Of a stretch of DNA of 61,584 nucleotides, positions 1-8,784 are shown in pieces. Position 1 is the stretch's first letter. The number at the start of each line of letters is the position of its first letter. The stretch lies in assembly GCF_011045025.1 (NCBI RefSeq), contig NZ_JAAKZX010000032.1, positions 1-61,584 on the forward strand, in the 5' to 3' direction. The position numbers and the translations under genes were made by a program. The notes under the pieces are model-generated. The model was not told the origin of the DNA. It did not search any database and saw nothing but the letters and a program-made list of their open reading frames with translations. This DNA comes from Streptomyces ureilyticus. GTDB taxonomy: Bacteria > Actinomycetota > Actinomycetes > Streptomycetales > Streptomycetaceae.

Positions 1-132
1 TCGCGGGGTTCCGGGTGGCCAAGTCCTTTGAGCCTTGCCAACGGCGCCGCCATGACAGCCATACCCAGAACCCCTGGGCCCTCTGATCTTACGAATGACC
101 AGAGCAACCACCCTTGAAAGGTAGGACCAGCC

Positions 133-2211
133 ATGACGAAGAACCGGTTCGCGCTGACGGAAAGCCGGTCACCGCTCGACTGGTCACGTCCGATGGCCGC
201 CGCCGACCGGGCGCTCGTCGTACTGATCGAAAACGGCGGGATAGATCTCGGCATCCCGGAGGTGGTCGACCTGCTGTTGTCGGCGGTCCCGGGCAGCGGC
301 CTGATCCCGGACGCCGCACGGCGCGAACTGGCCGAGTACCTGCGCGCCAAGATCAAGCAGACCACGGACGTCCTGCTCGAGTCCGCCGAGCTCGCCGCGA
401 ACCGGTACAGCGATGCCCAGCCCGGCCTCTACGGCGAAGTGACGGTGCTGCGCGACGGCACCGCGTCGTACCAGGAGCTGAAGTCCACGCTGATCTCGCT
501 CACCCAACGGTCGAGAATCATCGACGTCTACATCCTCACCCACGGCGACATCAACTACATCTCGGTGCCGGGCGGGATCGACAGCGACAAGATCCGCGCG
601 ATCCGGGCCGAGGCCGGCCGGCCACTGTCGATCCGCACGGTCTACATGATGAACTGCGAGGCGCAGACGCTGAACCAGGCCTGGCTCGACGCTGGCGCGA
701 AGGCGGCCAGCGGCTCTCTGGGTCTGAACGTGCTGCCGGAGCCGACGATGTACTTCTTCTGGCGCAGCTGGCGCGACGGGCAGCCGTTCGAGACGGCCGC
801 GACGTCGGCGTACCGCCGCACAGTCAACCTGATCAACCAGACCGTACGGGCCTTCGTCGCCGCGCTGCCGATTCCGGGATCTGCCTCGCTGGCCGACCAG
901 ATCGACACCGAGTCGCTGGACGCGGTCCGCAGCAGCGCACCGGTGATCCAGGGCCAGCGGACTGTCACCATCACCTCGGATGACCTCAGCTTCACCCGGT
1001 CGATCTCCAGCGGCCTGGCCACCACCGTGCTCCCCATCTCATCGTTGCCACCGGCCACCAGCGGCACGACGGTGGGCGACCAGGGTCTGCTACGACATGT
1101 GTCGGCCGAAGGGCTGGACTTCATCCGCGGCTGGGAGGCGCCGGCCTTGGTGTCCGAAGGGTTCGACCAGGCTCTGCGCGACCGGGTGGAGCTTGCCCTG
1201 CAGGCCGTCGGCCGGGTCTCCGTCCCGCTCGACCAGAATCAGGTGGACGCCCTCGTCAGTTTCGTCTGCGGGATCGGCGCCGGCCCGTTCGAACGCTCGA
1301 CCCTGCTGGTCCGGCTGAACGACGGCGATCACCAGGCGGTGGTGACCGAGATGTCCAAGTGGACGAAGACCAGGCGCGACGGGCAGATCATCGAGATGGA
1401 GGATCTGGTACGCCGCCGCCAGGCCGAGGCGGAGTTCTATCTCCGAGCAGCGGGGTCTACGCCCGCACCGGCGACCGCGGCAACGCAGCAGACCTACAAG
1501 TTCGTCAGCCCGAGCCGGATGGTGCATGGACAGAGCGTGTTCTCGTACCAGCAGAACCCGCTCGTGATCGCCGGAATCGGTGTCGCCGACGCCGCGCAGA
1601 TCGGGCTTGACGCGGTTGCCGTCGGACAGGCCCAGCTCTCAGCTTCGGCCGGATCGTTCACGCTCACCTACCCACAGGTCCAGCGAATGCTGACGAACGA
1701 GGCTCGGCAGCAGATGCCCGGTGCGCAGACGGCCAGGTCGGTGTACACCCGCACAGTGCTGCAGCTCGACGTCGGGCGGATCGGCACCGCGAACGCCGAC
1801 GTCGAGATCGAGTGGGGAGGCAACCCGCACGGCGAGATCGACACCCCGGTCATTCGCCGCAACCTGCACACATCCAGCGACTGGTCCCGATCGTCGGCCG
1901 TCATCAACATCGTCAAGCGGGACAAGATCCCACTGCCGAACACGGACCCGCGCGCGTGGCCGATCGTCTTCACTTACGACGGCACCTACGACCCGATGGG
2001 CAACGGGCACTGGGAGTTCAACGGCGAGTTCGAGATCAACGCCTTCGGGGCAATCAAGTTCAACCTGCACGACGTCGTCTCCCGTTCGCTGGCCGACTGG
2101 GCCATCGCGGGGACGCCGGCCGACTACGTAGCCATCGGCCCCACCGTCGAGGTGCCGACGCCGGTCATCCCGGACGAACAGTCCGCCTACCTGCGCTCGC
2201 GCCTGCCCTGA
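133..2211 (+). CDS. Putative caspase-like/lysozyme-like multidomain protein
   Basis: 692 residues; the ATG has a GAAAGG-type ribosome site at about 116-121. No signal peptide or membrane segment is seen. Residues ~125-230 carry a His-Gly pair (H137-G138 in ILTHGD) and a Cys about 38 residues on (C175 in YMMNCEA), both after hydrophobic strands. That is the layout of caspase/CHAT-like proteases; the assignment is inference. Residues ~316-440 resemble GH24 phage-type lysozyme: the segment DALVSFVCGIGAGPF and the tail LVRRRQAEAEFYL match the family's second half. The TIGxGHT segment and its spacing are missing, so muramidase activity is doubtful. The remaining ~250 residues are beta-rich and unrecognised. 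A small membrane protein follows 22 bases on and may be its partner. Function is unknown; an effector or defence role is possible because of the CBASS island nearby. Confidence 0.6.
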   Translation: MTKNRFALTESRSPLDWSRPMAAADRALVVLIENGGIDLGIPEVVDLLLSAVPGSGLIPDAARRELAEYLRAKIKQTTDVLLESAELAANRYSDAQPGLYGEVTVLRDGTASYQELKSTLISLTQRSRIIDVYILTHGDINYISVPGGIDSDKIRAIRAEAGRPLSIRTVYMMNCEAQTLNQAWLDAGAKAASGSLGLNVLPEPTMYFFWRSWRDGQPFETAATSAYRRTVNLINQTVRAFVAALPIPGSASLADQIDTESLDAVRSSAPVIQGQRTVTITSDDLSFTRSISSGLATTVLPISSLPPATSGTTVGDQGLLRHVSAEGLDFIRGWEAPALVSEGFDQALRDRVELALQAVGRVSVPLDQNQVDALVSFVCGIGAGPFERSTLLVRLNDGDHQAVVTEMSKWTKTRRDGQIIEMEDLVRRRQAEAEFYLRAAGSTPAPATAATQQTYKFVSPSRMVHGQSVFSYQQNPLVIAGIGVADAAQIGLDAVAVGQAQLSASAGSFTLTYPQVQRMLTNEARQQMPGAQTARSVYTRTVLQLDVGRIGTANADVEIEWGGNPHGEIDTPVIRRNLHTSSDWSRSSAVINIVKRDKIPLPNTDPRAWPIVFTYDGTYDPMGNGHWEFNGEFEINAFGAIKFNLHDVVSRSLADWAIAGTPADYVAIGPTVEVPTPVIPDEQSAYLRSRLP

Positions 2212-2233
2212 CGCTCACAACGAGGTGATTTTC

Positions 2234-2803
2234 ATGTCTGCCGAGATGTCACGCGTCCTGGTTACCGGTGGGCTCGCGCTACTGACCGCGTTCATCCTCG
2301 CCCTCATCAACAACTGGATAAGTGCTCGTGCGGGCGTCGACGAGAATCTGCGCAGCCAACGACTCGCGGCCTATCCGGAGCTCTGGAAAGAAACGGGTGC
2401 GGTGTCACGATGGCCGCGCACCGAGCCGACCCGCCTCGCCCTCGAGGGACTACACCGGTCGTATCGCTCCTGGTACTACTCGAACGGTGGGCTCTTCATG
2501 TCGGAGCAGGCGCGGGCCCGGTACGGCGACGTTCAGGAGCTGCTCGCAGCCCTCCTCCACCACAGTCCCTCCGGCCCCACTGATCGCCTTGTCGAGAACG
2601 CATACACCGATCTGATGGAGACCACGAGCGCTCTGCGCACAGCACTGACCCAGGATCTGGACGCGCGTCAACGACGGACACCGCTGACTGTTTGGCAGCG
2701 ATCCCGCTGGCACAGGGACGCCACCAAGAAGGCGGAGGCACGGATGAACCGAGCCCTCCGCCCCAAGTCCGCGTTCGTCATCTCCCCGGTCCAGCACGTT
2801 TGA
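2234..2803 (+). CDS. Small membrane-anchored protein, unknown function
   Basis: 189 residues. The ATG at 2234 was chosen over an in-frame GTG at 2225 because the GTG lies inside the CGAGGTGA ribosome site. Residues ~5-27 form one hydrophobic helix (VTGGLALLTAFILALI); the rest is a soluble, basic, largely helical tail that should be cytoplasmic. No enzymatic motif is visible. It lies 22 bases after the preceding large gene on the same strand and is probably cotranscribed, which suggests a membrane partner for that protein. Not recognised as a named family. Confidence 0.55.
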   Translation: MSAEMSRVLVTGGLALLTAFILALINNWISARAGVDENLRSQRLAAYPELWKETGAVSRWPRTEPTRLALEGLHRSYRSWYYSNGGLFMSEQARARYGDVQELLAALLHHSPSGPTDRLVENAYTDLMETTSALRTALTQDLDARQRRTPLTVWQRSRWHRDATKKAEARMNRALRPKSAFVISPVQHV

Positions 2804-2929
2804 ACCGTCGGGGATGCGCAGCATCGTCCGAGCGGCGCGGGTGCTCCTGCCACCCGCACCGCTCTGGGCCACGTAGTCCGTCATACCGCCGCTCAAAGGC
2901 CAACCCCACCGCCTCACTTCGAGGCCCCT

Positions 2930-3178
2930 GCAGCTCTTCCTGAGCATGCCGTCGTCGAGTGCAGGGTCGTCCTGGTCGCGGATGTCAGCCGCCAGCGGCC
3001 CGAAGTGAATCGAGTCGCCGCAGTGATTGCATTCCATGTAGGCGCTGGCCTCGTCGTTGAGCCGGAGGTAGTCAGCGCCGCTCAGAGTCGAGGCTTGGCC
3101 ACAGCTGTCGCAACGCATGCGGAAGTCGTAGCCGAAGGTGATCTGCCGCTCGACGAACCCAGCCTTTGGAACTCGCAT
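2930..3178 (-). pseudogene. Truncated zinc-ribbon protein (N-terminal fragment)
   Basis: From the ATG at 3178 about 80 residues look like a genuine protein start. Two CxxC knuckles (CDSCGQ and CNHCGDSIHFGP) are followed by a ...DPALDDG segment like that of a conserved actinomycete hypothetical protein. After about position 2930 the reading frame stays open but turns into Arg/Gly-rich sequence without family character, so the original C-terminus seems to have been lost by recombination. No function can be given beyond probable zinc binding. Confidence 0.45.
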
Positions 3179-3251
3179 AACGGCACGCTACGTGCATCCG
3201 GACGGTTCTTGGCGGCCACAGAGTCGATGCACCCTGGTGCTCACCCGTGAT

Positions 3252-3824
3252 CTACCAGCGCATGTCGAGGGCGTCGAGTTCGGCCCATCGTTCGGGGGTG
3301 AGTTTGGTGGCGCGGCGGCGGTTGTTGTCCATGAACGAGCCCAGCCGGATCTGCTCGCCGTCGACGGTTTCCACGTGCTTGCGGGGCACTCGTAGGTGGC
3401 CTTCGCGGGTGTGGAACTGTCGGGCGGCGGCGAGGTGTGTGGCCCACCGGTCGGCCTGGGTCCGGCGTGTGGGCTGTTGCTCTGCTTCGTCTGTGGGTTC
3501 TAGTCCCAGTGCGCTGTCCAGGAGCCACTGTTGGGCGGGCAGCAGTTTGTCCCAGCCGAGGCGTTGAGCGGCTGCCCATGCTCCGAGGTCCTCGCCTTGG
3601 ACGATCACCTCGCCCGCACGCAGCGGGAGCGCATCGCCGGCCTGCACGTGGGCGAGGGCGAGACGGAAGGCGCGCTGCCATCCGATCTCCCATACCGGGC
3701 ACCATCCCGGATCGATCGCCTCCAGCGCCTCCATACGGCTCTGTGGCAGTTCCCCGGCGCTGGGCACGGTCTCGCCCGCCGCCCGTCGTTCGGCGTTCTG
3801 AAGAGCCCTACGGGCCGCTGCCTG
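3252..3824 (-). pseudogene. C-terminal remnant of telomere-type helicase (helicase-associated repeats)
   Basis: Reading leftward, the frame gives ~190 residues with two helicase-associated (HA) repeats: the MEALEAIDPGWCPVWE turn, the LGWDKLLPAQQWLLD segment, then FHTREGHLRVPRKHVE and RLGSFMDNNRRR. HA repeats form the C-terminus of the large DEAD/DEAH helicases found near Streptomyces telomeres; two intact relatives occur in this window (17143-19491 and 58725-61151). The frame is closed upstream by a TGA at 3825-3827, and no helicase motor domain exists next to it. This is therefore a 5'-truncated remnant. A GTG at 3767 could start a 171-residue product, but nothing shows it is expressed. Confidence 0.75.
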
Positions 3825-3867
3825 TCACGACCAGCAGTAGGTGCGGCTTACGTCGGCTATTTGAGGG

Positions 3868-3955
3868 CCTCTGACCTGCGGCATCTCTACTAGAGCCGGA
3901 CAGCTTTCTGGTGCTTCTGACCTGCTGCTTCTCTGATTTGGAGCCCTCTGAGCTG
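3868..3955. repeat. Short imperfect direct repeats
   Basis: Three related 11-12-mers lie in the ~375-base gap between the helicase remnant and the CBASS nuclease gene: CCTCTGACCTGC (3868-3879), CTTCTGACCTGC (3914-3925) and CCTCTGAGCTG (3945-3955). They could be regulator sites or leftover iterons. The rest of the gap holds no gene that I can support. Confidence 0.3.
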
Positions 3956-4198
3956 GTGCACCGCAACTTGGCCCGGACACACATCAAGTGCTCTCGAACG
4001 CGGTATGCGGCAGCGATTGGGGAGGGTTTAGGCGGCCCATTGTCGCGCCGGACAGCGGCTGCGGTGTGACCGGGAGCGGCGACCATGCCCGGCGACCGGG
4101 GTATGAGGGCTTTCGGCTCGGCCCTGCTTGCGGCGATGATCTGCTGATCATGCCGATGGCCGCACGTGTGGTGCCCCGACGCCTGGGAGATCGTTTCA

Positions 4199-5668
4199 GT
4201 GCCTGACCTACCTGCCCCGAGCTCGACGGGTGTCCGTATTGCCGGTGATCGCTACCAGTGGCTGGCTGCGTGGCAGGGGTGTGTCGCAGCGGTACGGGAT
4301 GCGGCGCTGCGCGCGCCCAACCCAGTGGTAGCGGTCGGCGTCGAGGTCGACGACGCGGGGAACTTGGATGATGTCGTCTTGTACCGGCAGGTGCCGCCGC
4401 ACACCTACATGCAGGTCAAGTACGCGGCGGACAGTTCCACCCCGGTCAACGAGGACTATCTGCTCAAGCCCAGCGATCGCGGCGGCCCGTCGATCCTGCG
4501 GAAGATGGCGCAGGCCTGGCAGCAGCTCACCAAGGACGGCGCACCGGTCGATCTCGCGTTGCTGAGCAATCGGTCCCCGGACGCCGAGGATGCGCTGGTC
4601 TCGCTGCGGGACTCCCGAACCCAGCTGCTGGTACCGAAGGCGGCGCAGCAGGGCCCGAAGTCGAAGAAGGGGCAGGCACGGACGCGGTGGGCCGACGGCG
4701 CCGGGCTGACCGAGGAGATGCTGCTGGACTTGCTGAAGGTGCTGCGCTTCGATCTGGCGCGGGACGTGATGCACCTTCATGAGCACCTGCGCATGCTGAT
4801 GTTCGCAGCCGGCTTGCGGTTCGATGAGGAGGCCATGCATGCCGGCGCGGACTGGGTCGCCCGCCAAGTCGCCGATGGGCAGCGCCGGTTGTCCCTGGCG
4901 GACATCCGCGAGGCGATCCGGTCCTTGCGGCTTGCGGCGGGTTCGTCACGTGCGGTGGTGTCCATCGCTACCTTGAAGCCGGACCCGATGGCCGAGGACG
5001 CCGATTATGCGGTGGACTGGGCGGACCGCTTCGAGGGCGCATCGGCCTATCTGAAGCGGCGCCCGCTGGCCCCGGCAACCTGGGCCCAGCTGCAGGAGGA
5101 CATCGAAGCCGCGCCGTATCGGATGCCGCCCGGTACCACCGCGGTTGCCGTCACCGGCAGCCTGCGTCTGGCGCCGGCGTTTGTGGTCGGTGCGGCCTTC
5201 CGCATGGTGAGCGGCGCCGACCTGGCCGTGGTCCAGCGCGGCCAGTTGTGGTCATCCGCCGAGCCTTACGAGATCCCGCTGCCGCCGGCCGTCGACGAGC
5301 ACGCCCTCGGTCTCGGGCCCGACCTCGCTGTCGCCATTGCGGTCGCCACCGACCCTGCTCAGGATGTGCTGGACTTCCTGGCTGAGCAGCAGATCCCTGT
5401 CTCCCGGCTGCTGGTGCTGCGTCCGCCCGGCGGGGCCAAGGACAACTCCATCGCGGATGCCGCAACGGCCAACGCGCTCGCCGTCGGCATCCGGGAACAC
5501 CTCCGCCGTGCCTGCCGCGCTCATCCTGCGATCCATCTCTTCCAGGCCGGCCCCATGGGCCTGTCCCTGCTGCTGGGCAACCGGTGGAACCGGCTGCGCC
5601 CGACCACCGTGTACGAGGACGTCAACGCGCACCAGGTGTACGAGAAGGCGTTCGTCATCGACGCATGA
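4199..5668 (+). CDS. cap4: CBASS effector: Cap4-like nuclease with SAVED domain
   Basis: 489 residues. The GTG at 4199 is preferred because GGGAGA lies 8 bases upstream. Residues ~15-125 resemble the PD-(D/E)xK nuclease of Cap4/DUF4297-type proteins: acidic residues in VGVEVDD and NLDDVVLY precede a strand ending MQVKYA, the usual QxK signature. Residues ~300-489 match SAVED, the cyclic-oligonucleotide sensor: the LLVLRPPGG strand, the IREHLRRACRAHP helix, then IHLFQAGPMGLSLLLG and the closing VYEDVN. In known systems SAVED binds the CD-NTase product and activates the nuclease to degrade DNA. The synthase lies at 7235-8212. A TM-SAVED-like gene on the other strand separates them, so this gene probably has its own promoter upstream of 4199. 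Family assignment is firm; activity is inferred. Confidence 0.82.
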   Translation: MPDLPAPSSTGVRIAGDRYQWLAAWQGCVAAVRDAALRAPNPVVAVGVEVDDAGNLDDVVLYRQVPPHTYMQVKYAADSSTPVNEDYLLKPSDRGGPSILRKMAQAWQQLTKDGAPVDLALLSNRSPDAEDALVSLRDSRTQLLVPKAAQQGPKSKKGQARTRWADGAGLTEEMLLDLLKVLRFDLARDVMHLHEHLRMLMFAAGLRFDEEAMHAGADWVARQVADGQRRLSLADIREAIRSLRLAAGSSRAVVSIATLKPDPMAEDADYAVDWADRFEGASAYLKRRPLAPATWAQLQEDIEAAPYRMPPGTTAVAVTGSLRLAPAFVVGAAFRMVSGADLAVVQRGQLWSSAEPYEIPLPPAVDEHALGLGPDLAVAIAVATDPAQDVLDFLAEQQIPVSRLLVLRPPGGAKDNSIADAATANALAVGIREHLRRACRAHPAIHLFQAGPMGLSLLLGNRWNRLRPTTVYEDVNAHQVYEKAFVIDA

Positions 5669-5683
5669 GGACCCGGCAGGCCA

Positions 5684-6823
5684 CTACGATCCCGCTGCCG
5701 ACGGCGGAGCCGCGCCCCGTGCCAGCCGCAAGTCGTGGTGGACCAGAGTGAGGCGGTCGCGGGCCGTCAGCCAGCCCAGCGCGACAGCGATCGGCAGCGG
5801 GCCGTGGAAGAACAGCAGCCCCTCCACCGCGGTGGCGCCGCCGAGCCGCTGCGCCCACTCCTGCCGCGCAGCCTGCCAGCACTCCCAGACATACGTGGTC
5901 ACCGCGGCGTAGACACCGGAATCGTCGGGCAGGTACGCGTTGCCGGTGTCGATGACGAGATAGGCGCCGCACGGGCCGTCCGTGCCGCCGGGACCTACGG
6001 GTGGGAGGCGGTAGCCGGTGTGGTGCCCCGGCCCGTAGGAATCCTGCCCGGTCACCGCCACGTGGCGTGCGTCATCGATCATGGAGCCGGCCGACGCCAG
6101 ACGCACGATCAGCGCGATCCGGTGACGTTGCTGTCCGGCTGCGGCGGGGATCTCCACGAGCTGCGGATGGCCGCGCGTGGGGGCCTCCACAAGCCCGGTC
6201 ATCTGCGCGCGCTGCCGGTCAGTGAGCGCAGCACGCAGCGAGCTGCCGAGGTCGACTCCAGGGACCACAGAGCGCCTGGCCTGCTGCGACAGGTGCATCA
6301 CGGCGAGCGACAGCTGTGCATCGTCGGCCAGGCGCCGGCCCAGAAGGAACCCGTCCTGCAGATGAGCGAGCACGTACAGCGCGACCTCGGGCTCCGCTCT
6401 GCCGGCCGCTCGCAACTCCTCAACCTGTGCATCGATGAGCCTGGCCACGAAGTCGGCGACGTCCGAACGGCCTTGCCCAGAGCGCTCGCCGGGCCACAGG
6501 ACCGCGCGATCGATGACCAGCGTCGCACTGTGCGCGGTGCGGGAAGCGTTCTTCAGCGCCACCACCCGCGAGGCCTGCGTGCGGTCCACCGGGTACAGGC
6601 TGACCACCACGCCGAGCCCACGGGGGCGCTGCAGCACCCACCCCGCCAGCACCAGGACGAGAGCGCCGGCGAAGACCACGACAAACACCCACTGCCGCTT
6701 GGTCCACTGCTCCAGGATGCTCGGTACGACACCGAGTGCGACGGCCGTGGAGGTCGCCATCAACACGGTGCCGCCGCCTTCCCGGGAGAGCAGCAGCCGT
6801 CTCAGCTGCCCATGCCACCTCAC
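5684..6823 (-). CDS. Probable second CBASS effector: two TM helices plus SAVED-like domain
   Basis: About 379 residues from a GTG at 6823 with GGAGG just upstream; starts at 6835 or nearer the first helix are possible, and the frame is open to 7072. Two hydrophobic segments (residues ~18-36, ending VALGVVPSIL, and ~45-64, WVFVVVFAGALVLVLAG) form a hairpin anchor. The C-terminal ~150 residues show the SAVED pattern: a strand RIALIVRLA, a later AYLVIDTGN, a long helix, then LLFFHGPLPIAVALG and a closing strand VHHDL, the equivalents of IHLFQAGPMGLSLLLG in the neighbouring Cap4-like protein. TM-SAVED proteins (Cap14 class) are known CBASS effectors that damage the inner membrane. It converges on the Cap4-like gene with a 15-base gap and is divergent from the CD-NTase. 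The SAVED call is by pattern only. Confidence 0.6.
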   Translation of the reverse strand: MRWHGQLRRLLLSREGGGTVLMATSTAVALGVVPSILEQWTKRQWVFVVVFAGALVLVLAGWVLQRPRGLGVVVSLYPVDRTQASRVVALKNASRTAHSATLVIDRAVLWPGERSGQGRSDVADFVARLIDAQVEELRAAGRAEPEVALYVLAHLQDGFLLGRRLADDAQLSLAVMHLSQQARRSVVPGVDLGSSLRAALTDRQRAQMTGLVEAPTRGHPQLVEIPAAAGQQRHRIALIVRLASAGSMIDDARHVAVTGQDSYGPGHHTGYRLPPVGPGGTDGPCGAYLVIDTGNAYLPDDSGVYAAVTTYVWECWQAARQEWAQRLGGATAVEGLLFFHGPLPIAVALGWLTARDRLTLVHHDLRLARGAAPPSAAGS

Positions 6824-7234
6824 ACGTGCCTCCACCCTCCGGTCAAAGTCTCCTTCGCAGTGTCCCGCTGTGTGCCCGCAGACGCCGAAAGATGCGCGGA
6901 GTGCGTTTTCCCCGAGCCGTCCACCTCGTTCTCCTGCCGCCCGGCGAGGTGCACCGGGTCTTGGGGCCACTGACCAGACCCTGGCGGGCTCCTCAGTGTG
7001 AGGCGGCAGCCCCGAGAGCGCCTCCCACCTGCACAAAGTACGCGGATCCGATACGCGTGAACGCCGCCGCAAATGATCAGCTAGTCCTGGTGCAGGAAGG
7101 TTTGTCAGTGGCGGGTTTTACGGTGGTGAGCGAGCAGCCATAGATGCCTGTTTGTGGCCGCCGCGCCCCCACCCGGGAGCCGGCGGCCGCGGCGTGCACC
7201 CGGGCTGGACGACGCGCCCGAGGAGGCACACCGC
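6824..7234. promoter_or_regulatory. Divergent spacer between TM-SAVED gene and CD-NTase operon
   Basis: About 410 bases between two divergent starts. Part of it can be read as an N-terminal extension of the leftward gene (frame open to 7072), but the composition of that extension is not protein-like. Promoters for both genes should lie here. I see no strong inverted repeat or clear -35/-10 pair. The CD-NTase ribosome site AGGAGG is at 7221-7226. Confidence 0.4.
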
Positions 7235-8212
7235 ATGGGGATCGACGAGGCATTCGACGCGTTCCAGAAGACCGTCAACGAAGACATAGACAAGACCAGA
7301 CTGGCCCGCGAGCGCAGAGACCTGTTCAAAACCGCGCTGCTGAGCGAACCGGACATCCTGGAGACGTTCGGCTCGGGCTCCCTGAGCCGCAGCACGCAGC
7401 TCAGGCCCATCCACGACGTCGACGTCGTGATCGTCTACGACCCGGACGAGCACCCCGAGTGGGGAAACGACGGCCCGAGCGCGCAGGACGCCCTCGAGCA
7501 CATCCGCACCCAGGTCAACCGGCTGCTGAGCCAGACCAACGGCACCCACGCCAACGAGGTCCGGCACACTCTCCTGCGCAATCACGCAGTCAAGTGCTTC
7601 CTGGACGACCCCGAGGACCCGGAGGCCTTCACCGTTGACGTCATGGCCGCCCTGCGCCAGGAGGACGGCTCGCTGCTCATTCCCGAGAAACTGAACACCC
7701 GGTGGGTACCGGCCAACCCGGAGTACCTCATCGAGCAGGTTGCCGATCACCAGCGTGACTGGTCGCACTTCCGGCCCCTGGTCAGGGTCCTCAAGCAGTG
7801 GCGGCTCACCGCCCCGGTCCAGGGGCGCATCAAGTCTCTCGTCATGGAGGTCCTCGCCCTCAACTGCATGCCCAGGTCCGGCAACCGGTCCCAGGCGCTG
7901 AAGACGTTCTTCACTGCAGCCGCGGTCCGCGTCAACGAGGGCGTGTGGGACCCGGCCGACCTGTGCGGCGAGATCCAGCCCGACCTGGACCGCACGGGTC
8001 TGTCCGCAGCGTTCACCAACGCCGCGGACCTCGCGGAGCAGGCCTGTGCGGCGGCAGCCGAAGGCGATACCGACGAGGCACGGCGACTGTGGCAGGACAT
8101 CTTCGGCGACGACTTCCCGGCTCCCGCCGCTCCGGCCAAGTCCGCCTCGCTGATCACCGGCGCGCCCGCGCTCATCACGCCCCGCCCGATCAAGGACGCA
8201 CCCCAGGGATGA
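7235..8212 (+). CDS. cdnA: CBASS CD-NTase (cyclic oligonucleotide synthase)
   Basis: 325 residues; AGGAGG lies 8 bases before the ATG, which is why this start was taken over an upstream in-frame one. The nucleotidyltransferase core is clear: GSGSLSRST at residues 46-54, catalytic DVD at 61-63 in HDVDVVIVYD, and the third acidic residue D135 in FTVDVMAAL. A helical OAS1-C-like second half follows (RPLVRVLKQW, SLVMEVLALNC). The protein ends in ...KDAPQG; a C-terminal Gly is expected of type II CBASS synthases, whose tail is conjugated to targets by Cap2. It overlaps the E2 gene by ATGA, starting a four-gene operon. Its product should bind the SAVED proteins. Which nucleotide it makes cannot be read from the sequence; the symbol denotes the CD-NTase class only. 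Confidence 0.88.
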   Translation: MGIDEAFDAFQKTVNEDIDKTRLARERRDLFKTALLSEPDILETFGSGSLSRSTQLRPIHDVDVVIVYDPDEHPEWGNDGPSAQDALEHIRTQVNRLLSQTNGTHANEVRHTLLRNHAVKCFLDDPEDPEAFTVDVMAALRQEDGSLLIPEKLNTRWVPANPEYLIEQVADHQRDWSHFRPLVRVLKQWRLTAPVQGRIKSLVMEVLALNCMPRSGNRSQALKTFFTAAAVRVNEGVWDPADLCGEIQPDLDRTGLSAAFTNAADLAEQACAAAAEGDTDEARRLWQDIFGDDFPAPAAPAKSASLITGAPALITPRPIKDAPQG

Positions 8213-8784
8213 CGACCGCAGCCACCCGCCCTCCCATCACGTGGCGGGAACACGAACCACGCCGACTGCGCCGAGACCGCGAAGAAATCCCTGCCCGGTT
8301 CCCCCAGCTAGTCTGGAACGACGAAGGAGCGGGAGGGTGGGAGGGCACGCTGCCGCGTTGGCCCTTCGACCGGCCCGAACCGGCCCACCTCACCAGCTGG
8401 ATCGGCGAGAGCGGCCTCCTGCTGCGCCTGGAATACAGCCAGGCCTACCCCATGGTGGCGCCCCGGCTCGTCCCCCTCGACCCGCTGCCCGAACCGTTTG
8501 AATGGACCCAGCACCGCTGGCACGTCAACGGCGACGCCAGCCTGTGCCTCCTGCGCGACGACGTATGGACGGGCCGCGAGTCCGTTGTCGATCTGCTGCT
8601 GAAGGCCGCCGGCTGGCGGATCGAGTACGCTCTGATGAAACACCAGATGATCGAGCAGATGACCGGCAGCGGCATCGTCACCGACCACAGCCTCGACCAC
8701 TTCCTGGCCCAGCCCCCGCCACCCGAGGACACCACTGGCCACCCTGAACTGGACACCGGCGGGCAGGACGGTCCCGCGTGCTGA
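8209..8784 (+). CDS. CBASS E2-like conjugating protein (E2 half of Cap2)
   Basis: 191 residues; the ATG overlaps the CD-NTase stop (ATGA). The E2 fold is suggested by the strand GLLLRLEYSQAYPMVAPRL and by HRWHVNGDASLCLL, where H105 and C113 match the conserved His and the active-site Cys of bacterial E2 proteins. In type II CBASS the E2 domain is normally the N-terminal part of Cap2, fused to E1. Here it is a separate gene whose stop overlaps the E1 start by 7 bases. The two proteins together (~617 residues) equal a normal Cap2. Predicted role: accept the CD-NTase C-terminus from E1 and pass it to a target, priming the synthase. Confidence 0.78.
   Translation: MTTAATRPPITWREHEPRRLRRDREEIPARFPQLVWNDEGAGGWEGTLPRWPFDRPEPAHLTSWIGESGLLLRLEYSQAYPMVAPRLVPLDPLPEPFEWTQHRWHVNGDASLCLLRDDVWTGRESVVDLLLKAAGWRIEYALMKHQMIEQMTGSGIVTDHSLDHFLAQPPPPEDTTGHPELDTGGQDGPAC

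Noticed and set aside
1..132. Left telomere
   Set aside because: No palindromes or GCGNAGC turns occur at the left edge; it appears to be an internal cut.
133..2211. Active phage endolysin
   Set aside because: The GH24-like segment lacks the TIGxGHT part, there is no holin-like gene of usual form, and no phage structural genes are nearby.
3868..3955. Possible CRISPR or iteron array from the CCTCTGACCTG-like repeats
   Set aside because: Only three imperfect 11-12-base units with uneven spacing; too few and too short for CRISPR, and no Rep gene is adjacent.
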